This document shows, in pieces, positions 34,701 through 43,515 of a stretch of DNA of 64,000 bases. Numbering within the stretch: position 1 is the first letter of the stretch; every line of letters starts with the position of its first letter. The position numbers were made by a program, and so were the translations under genes. The notes beneath the pieces were generated by a model. That model was not told the DNA's origin. It searched no databases and saw nothing but the letters and a program-made list of their open reading frames with translations. Source of the DNA: Robinsoniella peoriensis (GTDB lineage: Bacteria; Bacillota; Clostridia; Lachnospirales; Lachnospiraceae); contig NZ_JTGN01000014.1 of assembly GCF_000797495.1 (NCBI RefSeq), positions 62,922-126,921 on the forward strand. The letters are read 5' to 3'.

Positions 34701-34759
34701 TTAGGTTAGCGTTAACCTAACCATGATATAAATATACCATTCACGATTAACAATGTCAA
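34701..34759 (-). promoter_or_regulatory. GH31 promoter with LacI-family operator
   Basis: TTGACA at 34759-34754, 17-nt spacer, TATATT at 34736-34731. Immediately downstream, at 34701-34720, is a perfect 8-bp inverted repeat TTAGGTTA-gcgt-TAACCTAA with CG at its centre, a typical LacI-family operator lying just after the predicted start near 34724. Binding there would block transcription of the GH31 gene. Confidence 0.8.
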
Positions 34760-34786
34760 TATCCTTTTTAAACTTTGTACAATATC

Positions 34787-34869
34787 TTGATTTTCCTCTA
34801 TAATATTTGTATAATATGTCTATTCACATAAAGGTTAAAATTCCACCGCCACATCACGCAAAGTGGAAT
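34787..34869 (+). promoter_or_regulatory. Promoter of the LacI-type gene and inverted repeat
   Basis: TTGATT at 34787-34792, 17-nt spacer and TATAAT at 34810-34815; a second TATAAT-like box lies just upstream. An inverted repeat attccac (34840-34846) / gtggaat (34863-34869) follows in the leader. Confidence 0.6.
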
Positions 34870-34925
34870 AACCAGCCGGGTTCAGGCATTTTAAACATGT
34901 TCAGGGTTAAGGAAAGAGGTAGCAT

Positions 34926-35945
34926 ATGATCACACTAAAAGATATTGCCGAAGAAGCAGGCGTCAGCATCATGACTGTGTCCCGCGTTATGAATGGAAAT
35001 ACAACGAAGGTTTCGGAAAAAACAGCTGTTAAAATAAAAGAAATTGCAGCAAAGCGGGGTTATGTTCCCAATTCGTCCGCCCGGGCTCTGGCAGCGAAAT
35101 CTTCCAGGCTGATTGCCCTTCTCATGCTTACCCATGGAGACGGTAACCCCCTGGAAGATTCTTACCATGCCATTTTTCTGGGAGAAGTTACCCGGTATGT
35201 ACAGGAAAAAGGATATTTTCTGATTCTGCGCTATGTCAGTGACTACAAAGATGTTACATACAGCCTGCGCTCCTGGAATGTGGAAGGTGCCATTTTCGTA
35301 GGCGCTTTTGATTCAGTCATGAGTGAAATCCTCACAGCCAATAAAATCCCGCTGGTATTCACAGACAGCTACAGTCCCATCACCCAGATCACAAATGTAG
35401 GGATTGACGATTATAAAGGCGGAGTACTTGCGGCAGAATATTTTATCAAAAACGGTCATACTGACCTGGCATTTATCAGCCCTGAGATCACTCAGAAAAA
35501 TGGGGTTGTGGAACAGCGTTTAATGGGTTTTCAGGATACATTGTCTAAACACGGCTGCCCCTTAAGAAAAGAATATATTTTCCCTTTTCACGATCCGGTA
35601 AATGATCCTACCCTTGCCCGGAAATTAAAGCCGCTTTTGTCAAAAGTTACCGGGCTTTTCGTTACCGCAGACCAGATCGCCTTTTCACTGATTGAAGGTT
35701 TTAAAAAATATGATATTCATGTGCCCCAGGACGTATCGGTAATTGGTTTTGATGATTTTCCACTGAGCCGCCAGATCACACCTCCACTTACCACCATCCG
35801 CCAGGACATCATACAAAAAGCAAAAACTGTTACAAGCCAGCTCTTTTTACAGTTAGAAAACAAGGATGCCCGCACACAGAAAATTACACTGGATGTAGCA
35901 CTGGTAGAACGTGCTTCCGTTAAGGATCTGAATTTCACTGATTAG
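34926..35945 (+). CDS. LacI-family transcriptional regulator
   Basis: A 339-residue repressor. The N-terminal helix-turn-helix and hinge (ITLKDIAEEAGVSIMTVSRVMNG, then NSSARALAAKSSRLIALLM) are canonical, followed by a periplasmic-binding-protein-like sensor domain that ends with FDDFPLSRQITPPLTTIRQD. It is divergent from the GH31 gene, which has a LacI-type operator, so it is probably the local repressor with an oligosaccharide or sugar as inducer. Ribosome binding site AGGAAAGAGG. Confidence 0.92.
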   Translation: MITLKDIAEEAGVSIMTVSRVMNGNTTKVSEKTAVKIKEIAAKRGYVPNSSARALAAKSSRLIALLMLTHGDGNPLEDSYHAIFLGEVTRYVQEKGYFLILRYVSDYKDVTYSLRSWNVEGAIFVGAFDSVMSEILTANKIPLVFTDSYSPITQITNVGIDDYKGGVLAAEYFIKNGHTDLAFISPEITQKNGVVEQRLMGFQDTLSKHGCPLRKEYIFPFHDPVNDPTLARKLKPLLSKVTGLFVTADQIAFSLIEGFKKYDIHVPQDVSVIGFDDFPLSRQITPPLTTIRQDIIQKAKTVTSQLFLQLENKDARTQKITLDVALVERASVKDLNFTD

Positions 35946-35982
35946 TTTTAAAGGGCCAGTGTAATTATTTTGGCAAATCCTT

Positions 35983-36810
35983 TTACTCCTCAATATCCGT
36001 AGAGACCAGACAGTAAGTCTGTCGATACTCTTTGGGTGTCATGCCCCGGTACTTTTTGAAGTTTTTCCGAAAATAATCGGCATCCGGATACCCGCACAGG
36101 TCTGCAATTTCATTTACATTGGCAGACGTTTCGATCAGAAGCCGGCTGGCTTTATTCAACCGATATGTATGAATCGCCTCCGTCAGTGTCTTATTATATA
36201 TCTCATGATAAATGCGCCCCAGATAGTCGGGATTACAGGATAATGCCTCTGCAATCAGATTAGATGACAGGGTCTCGTTCAAATGCAGGCGGATATACTG
36301 ATCTGCCTGGTTTGCCAATACCACTTTGGTCGTGCTGATTTCCAAGGGATATGCAGAGTCAGATAATTCACATAAAATTTCCAGTAATATTAAATTTAAT
36401 ACCGTTCTGTCTTCACTATACCGTTCCTGCCGTTTTATGAAACGCCGGAAAAGCTCCACAAATTGTTCGGGTTTCGCAAGGCGCACCAATTGAGGCAGTG
36501 ACATCATATCATCCCCGGCTTCCGCCTTCTTGTCTATCTGAAAATGAATCCAGTAAAATGTAAGGTCTTTTTCAAACTGTCTGCTTCCCCAATGATGTCT
36601 TCCCGGGAACAATATCAAAGCATGCCCTTTTGGAACTTCAAATTTTTTCCCTTCTTCATAAATCCCAAGTGTTCCTGAATTCACATAAATAATTTCAAAT
36701 GAATCAATTGTTCGGTCTGCATGGGTTCCAAGTCCCCTGCTTTTAAAATATCCGGCATTCCATGCTGTAACCGGAAGAATTCCTTTCAAGTGTAAAAAGC
36801 TTTCCATCAT
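35983..36810 (-). CDS. AraC-family transcriptional regulator with cupin domain
   Basis: A 275-residue regulator: N-terminal cupin-like domain (KFEVPKGHALILFPGRHHWG at about 58-77) and a C-terminal pair of helix-turn-helix motifs (about 175-265), ending with FRKNFKKYRGMTPKEYRQTY. Such proteins sense sugars and usually activate nearby carbohydrate genes. It is divergent from the MFS transporter gene (160 nt apart) and tail-to-tail with the LacI gene. Start ATGATGG behind GGGAGGAA. Confidence 0.9.
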   Translation of the reverse strand: MMESFLHLKGILPVTAWNAGYFKSRGLGTHADRTIDSFEIIYVNSGTLGIYEEGKKFEVPKGHALILFPGRHHWGSRQFEKDLTFYWIHFQIDKKAEAGDDMMSLPQLVRLAKPEQFVELFRRFIKRQERYSEDRTVLNLILLEILCELSDSAYPLEISTTKVVLANQADQYIRLHLNETLSSNLIAEALSCNPDYLGRIYHEIYNKTLTEAIHTYRLNKASRLLIETSANVNEIADLCGYPDADYFRKNFKKYRGMTPKEYRQTYCLVSTDIEE

Positions 36811-36970
36811 TTCCTCCCATGTATTTGAAAAGTCGGAATTTTCATGTTTTTATCGCCATTTCTCTTCTTGTAGAAAACGCCTGTTAATGACAAAATAGAG
36901 TTAATTTGATGGCGCCTCAAATTACATACAGAATATCAAATATTGCGAAAAAAAGAAAGGTATTTTTATC

Positions 36971-38284
36971 ATGTATGCTATAACTCACATGAGAACATTT
37001 ATTTCTGATACCTATTACAGCCGTCAGCCAATGAATGAAGCCGATTTTAAGAGAAGCCGAAGCCTGTTCGTCCTGGAAGGAAGCATGGCAAACGGGGTTC
37101 TCGCCCTGACCAGCGGAGCCTTCCTCTCCGGATACGCAAGTATGATGGGGGCCGATGACTCCCTGAATGGAATTATCGGCGCAATCCCCACATTGCTTTG
37201 CGTGGTACAGCTTTTTTCCACGGTAGTTCTGGAAAACCTCCGTGAGAAAAAATTTATCATCGCATTTCTTGCCCTGATGCACCGCCTGCTGCTGACCCTG
37301 ATTTTCTTTGTGCCTCTGTTTGTCAGAGAACCTGCCTTCCGGCTTGCCGCCGTGGTAGGCATTTTCGCAGCAGCACATGGATGCGGAGCATTTATCGGAA
37401 CCGGAGCGGGAAACTGGCTGAGAAAACTGGTACCCGGAAGAGAACTTGGTTCTTACCTTGGCAAACGGGATGCAAAGGCACTGGCTTTTACCACCATCGT
37501 TTCTCTTTCCATGGGAAAACTGCTGGATTGGTTCCGCTATCAGAATGCCGAACAGGCAGGCTTTTTAACAATCGGTTTGGCAGTCCTTGCCATGACATTT
37601 GTTAATTTCTATTGTTTTTCCTCCGCCAAAGAGCCGATCCAGGAGGAATACAAAGAACGGACCCGCCTGAAACACGTTTTTACGGAACCATTAAAAAATA
37701 AAGGCTTTCGTAAAATCATCGGATTTTATGGATTCTGGAATCTGGGTCTCCAGATTGCTGCTCCATTTTTCAGTGTTTATATGGTAACCGGGCTGAACCT
37801 GGATTACACCTATATGACATTTTTGGGGCTGATCGCATCTTTATCAAGAGTATTTGCATCCGGCATCTGGGGAAGGCTGGCGGATCGCAAATCCTGGCTC
37901 TGGGTTACCAAGACCTCCATGCTGCTTCTTGGTTGTGTACATATCAGCTGGTTCTTTATGACAAAAGAAACCTGCCTGGTCCTGCAGCCAATTCTCCAGT
38001 CACTGTCCGGAATCGCCTGGGGTGGAATTGCCATTTCGGTATTTAACGTGCAATACCAGTATGCACCGGATAACAAGCAAATGCTTTTTGTAGGAGCCAA
38101 CAGTGCCTATGCCGGTATGATCGGATTTGCATCCAGTCTGCTGGGCGCTGCACTCTTAACCATATTGCCTGCAGGGAATCTCCTTGGCATGGCTGTCAGC
38201 GGAATGCAGTTCCTGTTCGTGCTGTCAGGTGGACTGATCATTGGATGTTCCTGTTATGTGCATTTTGTACTTAAGAAGATATAA
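36971..38284 (+). CDS. MFS-type transporter
   Basis: A 437-residue membrane protein with 12 predicted helices. The start MYAITHMRTF follows AAAGAAAGG. Motifs include the cytoplasmic loop GRLADRKSWLW, similar to MFS motif A (G-x3-D-R-x-G), between helices 8 and 9, and LVPGRELGSYLGKRDAKAL between the helices of the first half. The family is close to poorly characterised sugar or multidrug MFS proteins. The divergent AraC regulator suggests transport of a carbohydrate. Substrate unknown. Confidence 0.85.
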   Translation: MYAITHMRTFISDTYYSRQPMNEADFKRSRSLFVLEGSMANGVLALTSGAFLSGYASMMGADDSLNGIIGAIPTLLCVVQLFSTVVLENLREKKFIIAFLALMHRLLLTLIFFVPLFVREPAFRLAAVVGIFAAAHGCGAFIGTGAGNWLRKLVPGRELGSYLGKRDAKALAFTTIVSLSMGKLLDWFRYQNAEQAGFLTIGLAVLAMTFVNFYCFSSAKEPIQEEYKERTRLKHVFTEPLKNKGFRKIIGFYGFWNLGLQIAAPFFSVYMVTGLNLDYTYMTFLGLIASLSRVFASGIWGRLADRKSWLWVTKTSMLLLGCVHISWFFMTKETCLVLQPILQSLSGIAWGGIAISVFNVQYQYAPDNKQMLFVGANSAYAGMIGFASSLLGAALLTILPAGNLLGMAVSGMQFLFVLSGGLIIGCSCYVHFVLKKI

Positions 38285-38299
38285 AGATACACAATTCAA

Positions 38300-38341
38300 A
38301 AAAGTCTTTTTTCCACAACTCTCTGGAAAAAAGACTTTTAT
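38300..38341 (+). terminator. Terminator after the MFS gene
   Basis: A perfect 16-bp stem, aaaagtcttttttcca (38300-38315) with tggaaaaaagactttt (38324-38339), loop of eight, T-rich tail; between convergent genes. Confidence 0.85.
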
Positions 38342-38374
38342 TTCTTCACCATATTCATTTTCAAAACATCTCTT

Positions 38375-38845
38375 TTACAATGTTTTTGCTCTCTCCTGAA
38401 TATTTCTCTTGAAGTTGATGACCTGATGATTATACTCACTGTCCATGAATTTGGAAGTGATCATAAAGTCTGCCGTAGCCTTGTTATTTGCGATGGGGAT
38501 GTCATAAACCTGGGCAATTCTAAGAAGTGCCTTAACATCCGGATCATGAGGCTGTGCTTCCAGAGGATCAGAAAAGAAAATTACAAAGTTAATATTGCCT
38601 TCCACAATTTTAGCACCGATCTGCTGATCTCCGCCTAATGGACCGCTGTTGTAGCCTTTTACAGGAAGTCCTGTCTTATCGGTAATCATTCTTGCTGTCG
38701 TTCCTGTTCCACATAGAAAATGATTTTTCAGGATTTCTTTATTCGCTTCACACCAATCAATTAATTCCTGTTTTTTTCCATCATGGGCAATCAGGGCAAT
38801 ACTCTTCTGCTTACCGATGGTGAATTCAATGTATTCATCTTTCAT
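38375..38845 (-). CDS. mgsA: Methylglyoxal synthase
   Basis: A 156-residue cytoplasmic enzyme that converts dihydroxyacetone phosphate to methylglyoxal and phosphate. Conserved features: IALIAHDGKK (H21-D22), FLCGTGTTARMI phosphate loop (43-54), SGPLGGDQQIG with the catalytic Asp at 73, FFSDPLEAQPHDPDV at 90-104. Length and motifs match Escherichia coli MgsA. AGGAGC lies 8 nt before the ATG. It is transcribed alone. Confidence 0.96.
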   Translation of the reverse strand: MKDEYIEFTIGKQKSIALIAHDGKKQELIDWCEANKEILKNHFLCGTGTTARMITDKTGLPVKGYNSGPLGGDQQIGAKIVEGNINFVIFFSDPLEAQPHDPDVKALLRIAQVYDIPIANNKATADFMITSKFMDSEYNHQVINFKRNIQERAKTL

Positions 38846-39041
38846 AATACAATGCTCCTCTCATAATTCAAATATAGTATTCATCCGCAACCTGAAAATG
38901 ATCTGAATCCGGATGTGCATCTTTACCTCTTATCCGGATTTATTGAATTTTCAGATATGCTCAGATTTATTATAATATATATTTTCATTATTTACCATCC
39001 TGAAAATATTTTTCTACTATTTGCCCTGTCTGCCCCTTAAT
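38846..39041. other. Intergenic region without visible features
   Basis: AT-rich; contains the mgsA promoter region and the end of the purine-hydroxylase operon. A clear terminator was not found. Confidence 0.4.
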
Positions 39042-39275
39042 TCAGCACCATTCTTGAGGATCATCCCCAAATAAAACTTCCTGCCTGCGCTGCTCATACA
39101 TCCGGTTCACGGTGCATATGATAGATAGAATGCAAAATGCCCATAACAACAAATGAGAAACTTTCGTATCCACCAGATTCATCGCCGGATTGCAAAAATC
39201 AAGCACCAGAAATGCACTGAAAACACATGACAGTATCAGTACTATTACAGGAAATACGTGATTCAGCCGCTTCAT
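39042..39275 (-). CDS. Small two-helix membrane protein
   Basis: A 77-residue protein from ATG at 39275, chosen because GGGGGCGA lies directly upstream; an earlier in-frame ATG has no ribosome binding site. Two predicted membrane helices (about 6-26 and 39-59) and a charged C-terminus ending in QEWC. No family recognised. It follows the MocA-type gene at the end of the molybdenum hydroxylase operon, 116 nt downstream, and may or may not be part of it. Confidence 0.6.
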   Translation of the reverse strand: MKRLNHVFPVIVLILSCVFSAFLVLDFCNPAMNLVDTKVSHLLLWAFCILSIICTVNRMYEQRRQEVLFGDDPQEWC

Positions 39276-39391
39276 ATAATCGCCCCCTTTTACCTTTGCC
39301 CCTGCAAAGAAAAATACTCCTGTATTATATATATTCGGCGCTGCTGAGTTATATTCCCGATTTTGGCACATTAAATTATAAAAAGGGTCCT

Positions 39392-39961
39392 TTATTGAAA
39401 ATCCATATCTTCTAATTCTCTTCCATCCGTAATCTCACAATACACTGCCTCCTGCTTATGCCTGTTCAAGACTTTTTTCCCTCCCGTATCACCTTCCAGA
39501 CCCAGCAGTTCATCTTTGTATTTCCAGTGGAAGATAACCGGATTACCGGTATGTTCCTTATATTTCAGGCAGGCAATACCTTTTTGGCCCGTCGTCCAGG
39601 TCTGAATCAGCGCCGTTATGGTTTGCGCTGTTAAAAAGGGCTGATCACAAACAGCAAAGCAGATTCCATCCACAATATTATTTTCGCTGCAAAGCGCTGT
39701 TATGCCTAACTTAATGGAATGAGAAATCCCCCATTCACTGTGGGCATTCCGAATCGTGCGGTATCCTCTCTTTTTCATTTCCTGCTCTATTTGGGGATAT
39801 TGCGTAACAATGATTTTTGATACAAATGTATCCCCGGGTAATTTTTCAATTTCTTTCACAATATGGAGATACATAGGACTTTCATCTATTTCATATAACA
39901 GTTTGTTGCTTTTAAAACGGCGGCTGTTTCCAGCCGCCAGCAGAATTAATGCCAGGTTCAT
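39392..39961 (-). CDS. Molybdenum cofactor cytidylyltransferase (MocA-type NTP transferase)
   Basis: A 189-residue nucleotidyltransferase. The N-terminal LILLAAGNSRRFKSNKLL is the NTP-binding signature L-A-A-G-x-S-x-R-(M/F)-x2-x-K; FAVCDQPFLT (about 99-108) and KEHTGNPVIF (about 133-142) follow. MocA attaches CMP to molybdopterin to form the MCD cofactor used by xanthine dehydrogenase-type enzymes. The gene overlaps the molybdopterin subunit gene by 4 nt, which fits maturation of that enzyme. A MobA function is less likely in this context. Confidence 0.85.
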   Translation of the reverse strand: MNLALILLAAGNSRRFKSNKLLYEIDESPMYLHIVKEIEKLPGDTFVSKIIVTQYPQIEQEMKKRGYRTIRNAHSEWGISHSIKLGITALCSENNIVDGICFAVCDQPFLTAQTITALIQTWTTGQKGIACLKYKEHTGNPVIFHWKYKDELLGLEGDTGGKKVLNRHKQEAVYCEITDGRELEDMDFQ

Positions 39962-42252
39962 GAATCTTTCTCCTGCATATGAAAATATATTTTTTCAGAA
40001 GTGATTGGGAGTGTCCGTATCTGCACCCCGACTGCATTATATACTGCATGTGCAATTGCCGGTGATGGTGTATTTATTACGATCTCTCCAATGGATTTTG
40101 CTCCAAATGGTCCTGTGGGCTCGTAGCTGCTTTCGAATTCCACCCTGACATTTCCTACATCCTGTCTGCCTGGCAGCTTATACTGCATAAACGAATTCTG
40201 ATACATCTGTCCTTTTTCGGAATAAGTAATATCTTCGAATAACGCCATGCCGATTCCCTGGGCAATACCGCCTTCTACCTGAATTCTGGCGAGATTAGTA
40301 TTCACCACTGTTCCACAGTCCACAACCGCCACATAATCAATCAATTCAATATGTCCGGTTTCTTTATCAATCTCTACTTCCGCCAATCCAACCATAAACG
40401 GCGGAGGTGATACAGGAGAAGAATGTGCTTCGGAAGCCATAAGCGCCTCTTCATTATTACACATTACATGATTACCGATATCTTTTAAGGAGATGGATTT
40501 ATCTCCGTCTGTCTCATATACTTTTTCACCGTCAAAATCCACCTGTTCTGTCATAAGACCCAGATAACAAGCACCCTTTTCACAGATCTTGCGGATCAGA
40601 CTTTCACATGTTTTCACTACTGCCATCCCGGTAAGGTAAGTGGTACTGGATGCATAGGAGCCGGAATCATAAGGCGAGATGTCCGTATCAACTCCATGCA
40701 CCACAATGTCTTCCATGCGGCAGTTCAGACAGTCTGCCGCCATTTGTGCCAGTATGGTGTCACATCCCGTTCCCATATCGGAAGCTCCGATCATCAGGCT
40801 GTAGAATCCGTCATCATTGACTTTGATGGCAACCGATGCAGTATCTACATTAGAAATAGCGGATCCCTGCATAGCCATTGCTACCCCTACACCCCTGACT
40901 TTTCCATTTCCCATATCCCTGCAGGGAAACTTCTCATCCCAGCCTATCATCTCTTTGCCCCGTGCCATGCAGCGGTCCAGGGCACAGCTGTTGGCTGTTT
41001 CTCCATAGTACGCAGGCATAACCTGGCCTTCCTGCACCATATTTTTTTGTCTCAATACGATCGGATCCATTTTCATCTGTGCCGCCAGTTCGTTCACTGC
41101 AGATTCCACTGCAAATATCCCCTGTGTTGCCCCATATCCGCGATATGCACCTGCAGACATTACATTGGTATACACAACATCATAGGCAAACTTAAATGCA
41201 TCCACCTTTCCATAGAGGGGAATGGATTTATGTCCGGAAAGCCCAACTGTAGTCGGTCCGTGTTCCCCGTAAGCGCCTGTATTAGAAAGGGTATAGACAT
41301 CAATTGCCCTGATGATTCCTTCTTCATCCGCACCCAGCCTTACTTTGATCTCCATTTCATGCCGTGGAGAAGAGGCAATCTGTGACTCATAGCGGGAATA
41401 AATGATCTTCGCCGCTCTTCCTGTCTGCATGGTGACAAATGCCGGATAAACCTCCGCTACAACAGTCTGCTTAGCGCCAAAGCCACCGCCGATTCGGGGT
41501 TTTATGACACGAATCTTCGATTTGGGAATATCCAGTGCATGTGACAGGATCCTTCTTACATGGAACGTAACCTGGGTTGAAGATACAATATTCAGCCTTC
41601 CATAGACGTCCATATAAGTGAACGTACGGAAAGTTTCCATCATCGCCTGCTGGTTCGCCTTGGTGTGGTATGTCTGTTCCACACGGTATCTGCATTTTTC
41701 AAGAACGCCTTCCACATTACCGTGTTCATCACTGGCCCGGGCACAGAGGTTCTGCTTATTATCAGCCCCAACCGGACACAGACTTTTCCAGTTTTCTTCC
41801 GGATGAACTAAAATATCATTTCCTTTTGCTTTGTGAAAATCAAGCACAGGTTCGCAGACCTGGTATTTCACCTTGATCAGGCGCATCGCCCTGTCCACGG
41901 CCTTTTCTGTTTCTCCTGCAACAATTGCAACTGCATCTCCCACAAACCGTACTCTCTGATCCAGAATCAGACGGTCATAAGGGCTGGGCTCCGGATAGGT
42001 CTGCCCCGCCATTGTAAATCTTTTCTCCGGTACATCCTCATAGGTATAAATACCGGTTATATCCGGAACTTTAAGTGCTGCCGCAGTGTTTATTTCTTCA
42101 ATAAGAGCATGGGCATGAGGGCTTCTGAGTACTTTTACAATCAGGCAGTCTTTGGGAGCCAGATCTTCTGTATATACGGGCTGTCCTGTTACCAGCGCCA
42201 TGGCATCTTTTTTCATCACAGGTGTATTCACTAATCGTTGTTTCATCTCCAT
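39958..42252 (-). CDS. Xanthine dehydrogenase-family molybdopterin-binding subunit
   Basis: About 764 residues from ATG at 42252, preferred over an earlier ATG (42279) because AGGAGG is correctly spaced before it. Conserved parts: the Ald_Xan_dh_C a/b hammerhead domain (MALVTGQPVYTEDL onward), the molybdopterin domain with RPRIGGGFGAKQ, GAYRGYGATQ, and the C-terminal GAKSIGEIVI, where the Glu is the catalytic base. The purine context (NCS2 permease upstream, xpt divergent) favours xanthine or hypoxanthine oxidation. Other N-heterocycles or aldehydes are possible. Last enzyme subunit of the operon before MocA. Confidence 0.93.
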   Translation of the reverse strand: MEMKQRLVNTPVMKKDAMALVTGQPVYTEDLAPKDCLIVKVLRSPHAHALIEEINTAAALKVPDITGIYTYEDVPEKRFTMAGQTYPEPSPYDRLILDQRVRFVGDAVAIVAGETEKAVDRAMRLIKVKYQVCEPVLDFHKAKGNDILVHPEENWKSLCPVGADNKQNLCARASDEHGNVEGVLEKCRYRVEQTYHTKANQQAMMETFRTFTYMDVYGRLNIVSSTQVTFHVRRILSHALDIPKSKIRVIKPRIGGGFGAKQTVVAEVYPAFVTMQTGRAAKIIYSRYESQIASSPRHEMEIKVRLGADEEGIIRAIDVYTLSNTGAYGEHGPTTVGLSGHKSIPLYGKVDAFKFAYDVVYTNVMSAGAYRGYGATQGIFAVESAVNELAAQMKMDPIVLRQKNMVQEGQVMPAYYGETANSCALDRCMARGKEMIGWDEKFPCRDMGNGKVRGVGVAMAMQGSAISNVDTASVAIKVNDDGFYSLMIGASDMGTGCDTILAQMAADCLNCRMEDIVVHGVDTDISPYDSGSYASSTTYLTGMAVVKTCESLIRKICEKGACYLGLMTEQVDFDGEKVYETDGDKSISLKDIGNHVMCNNEEALMASEAHSSPVSPPPFMVGLAEVEIDKETGHIELIDYVAVVDCGTVVNTNLARIQVEGGIAQGIGMALFEDITYSEKGQMYQNSFMQYKLPGRQDVGNVRVEFESSYEPTGPFGAKSIGEIVINTPSPAIAHAVYNAVGVQIRTLPITSEKIYFHMQEKDS

Positions 42253-42280
42253 ACGTTCCTCCTGTCTCCGTTCCTTCAAA

Positions 42281-42736
42281 CTATTTCTCCTCCCTGTTCA
42301 AATATTTATGGATCGCCCGAAGCTGCCCCATATATCCCGTGCATCTGCAAAGATTGCCGGCCAGGTATTCTTTTATTTCCTCTTCGGTAGGTTTTACCAA
42401 TTCCTTTTCCATGGCCAACACATTCATAATAAAACCGGGACTGCAAAACCCGCACTGTTCCGCTCCTTCGTTAGCGAGGAATGTCCCAAATGCCTTTGCT
42501 TCTTCCTGCATTCCCTCCAGTGTCATGACCTGTTTCCCGTTAACCCGCGCCGCCAGTGTGGAACAGGACAATACCGGAGTTTGATCAACCAGAACGGTGC
42601 ACAGTCCGCAGTTCGCTGTCTCACATCCCCGCTTGACGCTGTAACAGCCTTTTTCACGTACTACATCTAACAAAACAGCATCTGCTTCAATACTTGCAGT
42701 TACCGGTTTTCCGTTTAAAAGAAATTTAATCTCCAT
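42281..42736 (-). CDS. Xanthine dehydrogenase-family [2Fe-2S] subunit
   Basis: A 151-residue iron-sulfur subunit with two [2Fe-2S] clusters: ferredoxin-like cysteines C-x4-C-x2-C (CETANCGLC near 38-46) plus a Cys near 58, and the C-terminal helical domain C-G-F-C near 97-100 with CRCTG near 131-135. Electrons go from the Mo centre through these clusters to the FAD subunit. RBS AGGTGAG; 2 nt after the FAD subunit gene. Confidence 0.94.
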   Translation of the reverse strand: MEIKFLLNGKPVTASIEADAVLLDVVREKGCYSVKRGCETANCGLCTVLVDQTPVLSCSTLAARVNGKQVMTLEGMQEEAKAFGTFLANEGAEQCGFCSPGFIMNVLAMEKELVKPTEEEIKEYLAGNLCRCTGYMGQLRAIHKYLNREEK

Positions 42737-42738
42737 AC

Positions 42739-43515
42739 TTATGCCTCACCTCCTGTAATTTTACAGGCACAGCGCCTGATACAGACTTTTGCCAGATGTT
42801 CCCGGTACTCTGCACTTCCTCTTAAATTGCTGCCATAAGAAAATCTGACGGATGCTTCTTTTGCCAGATCCTCCAAAGTCTTTGTCTCATCTGCAGTCAG
42901 CGTAACCTGCATAGCACGGTAAGGTCTGGCACCCACTGCCACATACCATCTGTCGTTATCTTTTGCCACACAACAGGCTATGACCGGAAAATCTGTCTTA
43001 GTCTGTCTCTCTGACATATAAGCCGCCTTACGGCCATCCTTTTTGATAATCACACGTACCAGTATGTCTGAATCCTTTGGCAAATTTACAAATTCCTTCA
43101 GAGGAATTATTCCTCCCTTATATAATTCCACATAAGTATCCAGCGCCATCATACAGGTAAGGATATCCGAAAATCCAAATCTCCCGAAAATACTCCCTCC
43201 CACTGTTGCACAATTACGAAATTGTACACCTACAATATGGCGGGTACATTCTTTAAAAATATCCCCAAAAGCTTTTTTCAGCCCCTCATGGGTTTCCAGC
43301 ATCCGAAGCGAACACATCGCTCCAATGGAAAATTCTAAATCATTCTCCTCAATGGTATCCAACCCCAGTCCAGACAGATCAATCGCTGTCTGCTTATTCC
43401 TGTCGCCCATCTTCAGCCAGACGAATCCTCCCAGAACAATGCTGCTTCTCTTCTGGTTTAATTCATAAGCTTCTTTCAGACTCTCTGCTTTCACAAATTC
43501 CTTTGCACGAAACAT
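42739..43515 (-). CDS. Xanthine dehydrogenase-family FAD-binding subunit
   Basis: A 258-residue FAD subunit, vanillyl-alcohol-oxidase fold: N-terminal part with LGGFVWLKMGDR, then VGVQFRNCATVGGSIFGRFGFSD with the FAD-binding ATVGG-type motif (about 97-102) and a C-terminal CO_deh_flav_C-like domain. It starts inside the 3' end of the ABC ATPase gene: 53 nt overlap, with AAGGAGGAAACAC before the ATG. This tight overlap ties the importer to the hydroxylase operon. Confidence 0.93.
   Translation of the reverse strand: MFRAKEFVKAESLKEAYELNQKRSSIVLGGFVWLKMGDRNKQTAIDLSGLGLDTIEENDLEFSIGAMCSLRMLETHEGLKKAFGDIFKECTRHIVGVQFRNCATVGGSIFGRFGFSDILTCMMALDTYVELYKGGIIPLKEFVNLPKDSDILVRVIIKKDGRKAAYMSERQTKTDFPVIACCVAKDNDRWYVAVGARPYRAMQVTLTADETKTLEDLAKEASVRFSYGSNLRGSAEYREHLAKVCIRRCACKITGGEA

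Noticed and set aside
36917..37378. 153-codon minus-strand frame over the MFS gene start
   Set aside because: Antisense to a well-supported membrane protein; no ribosome binding site or domain.
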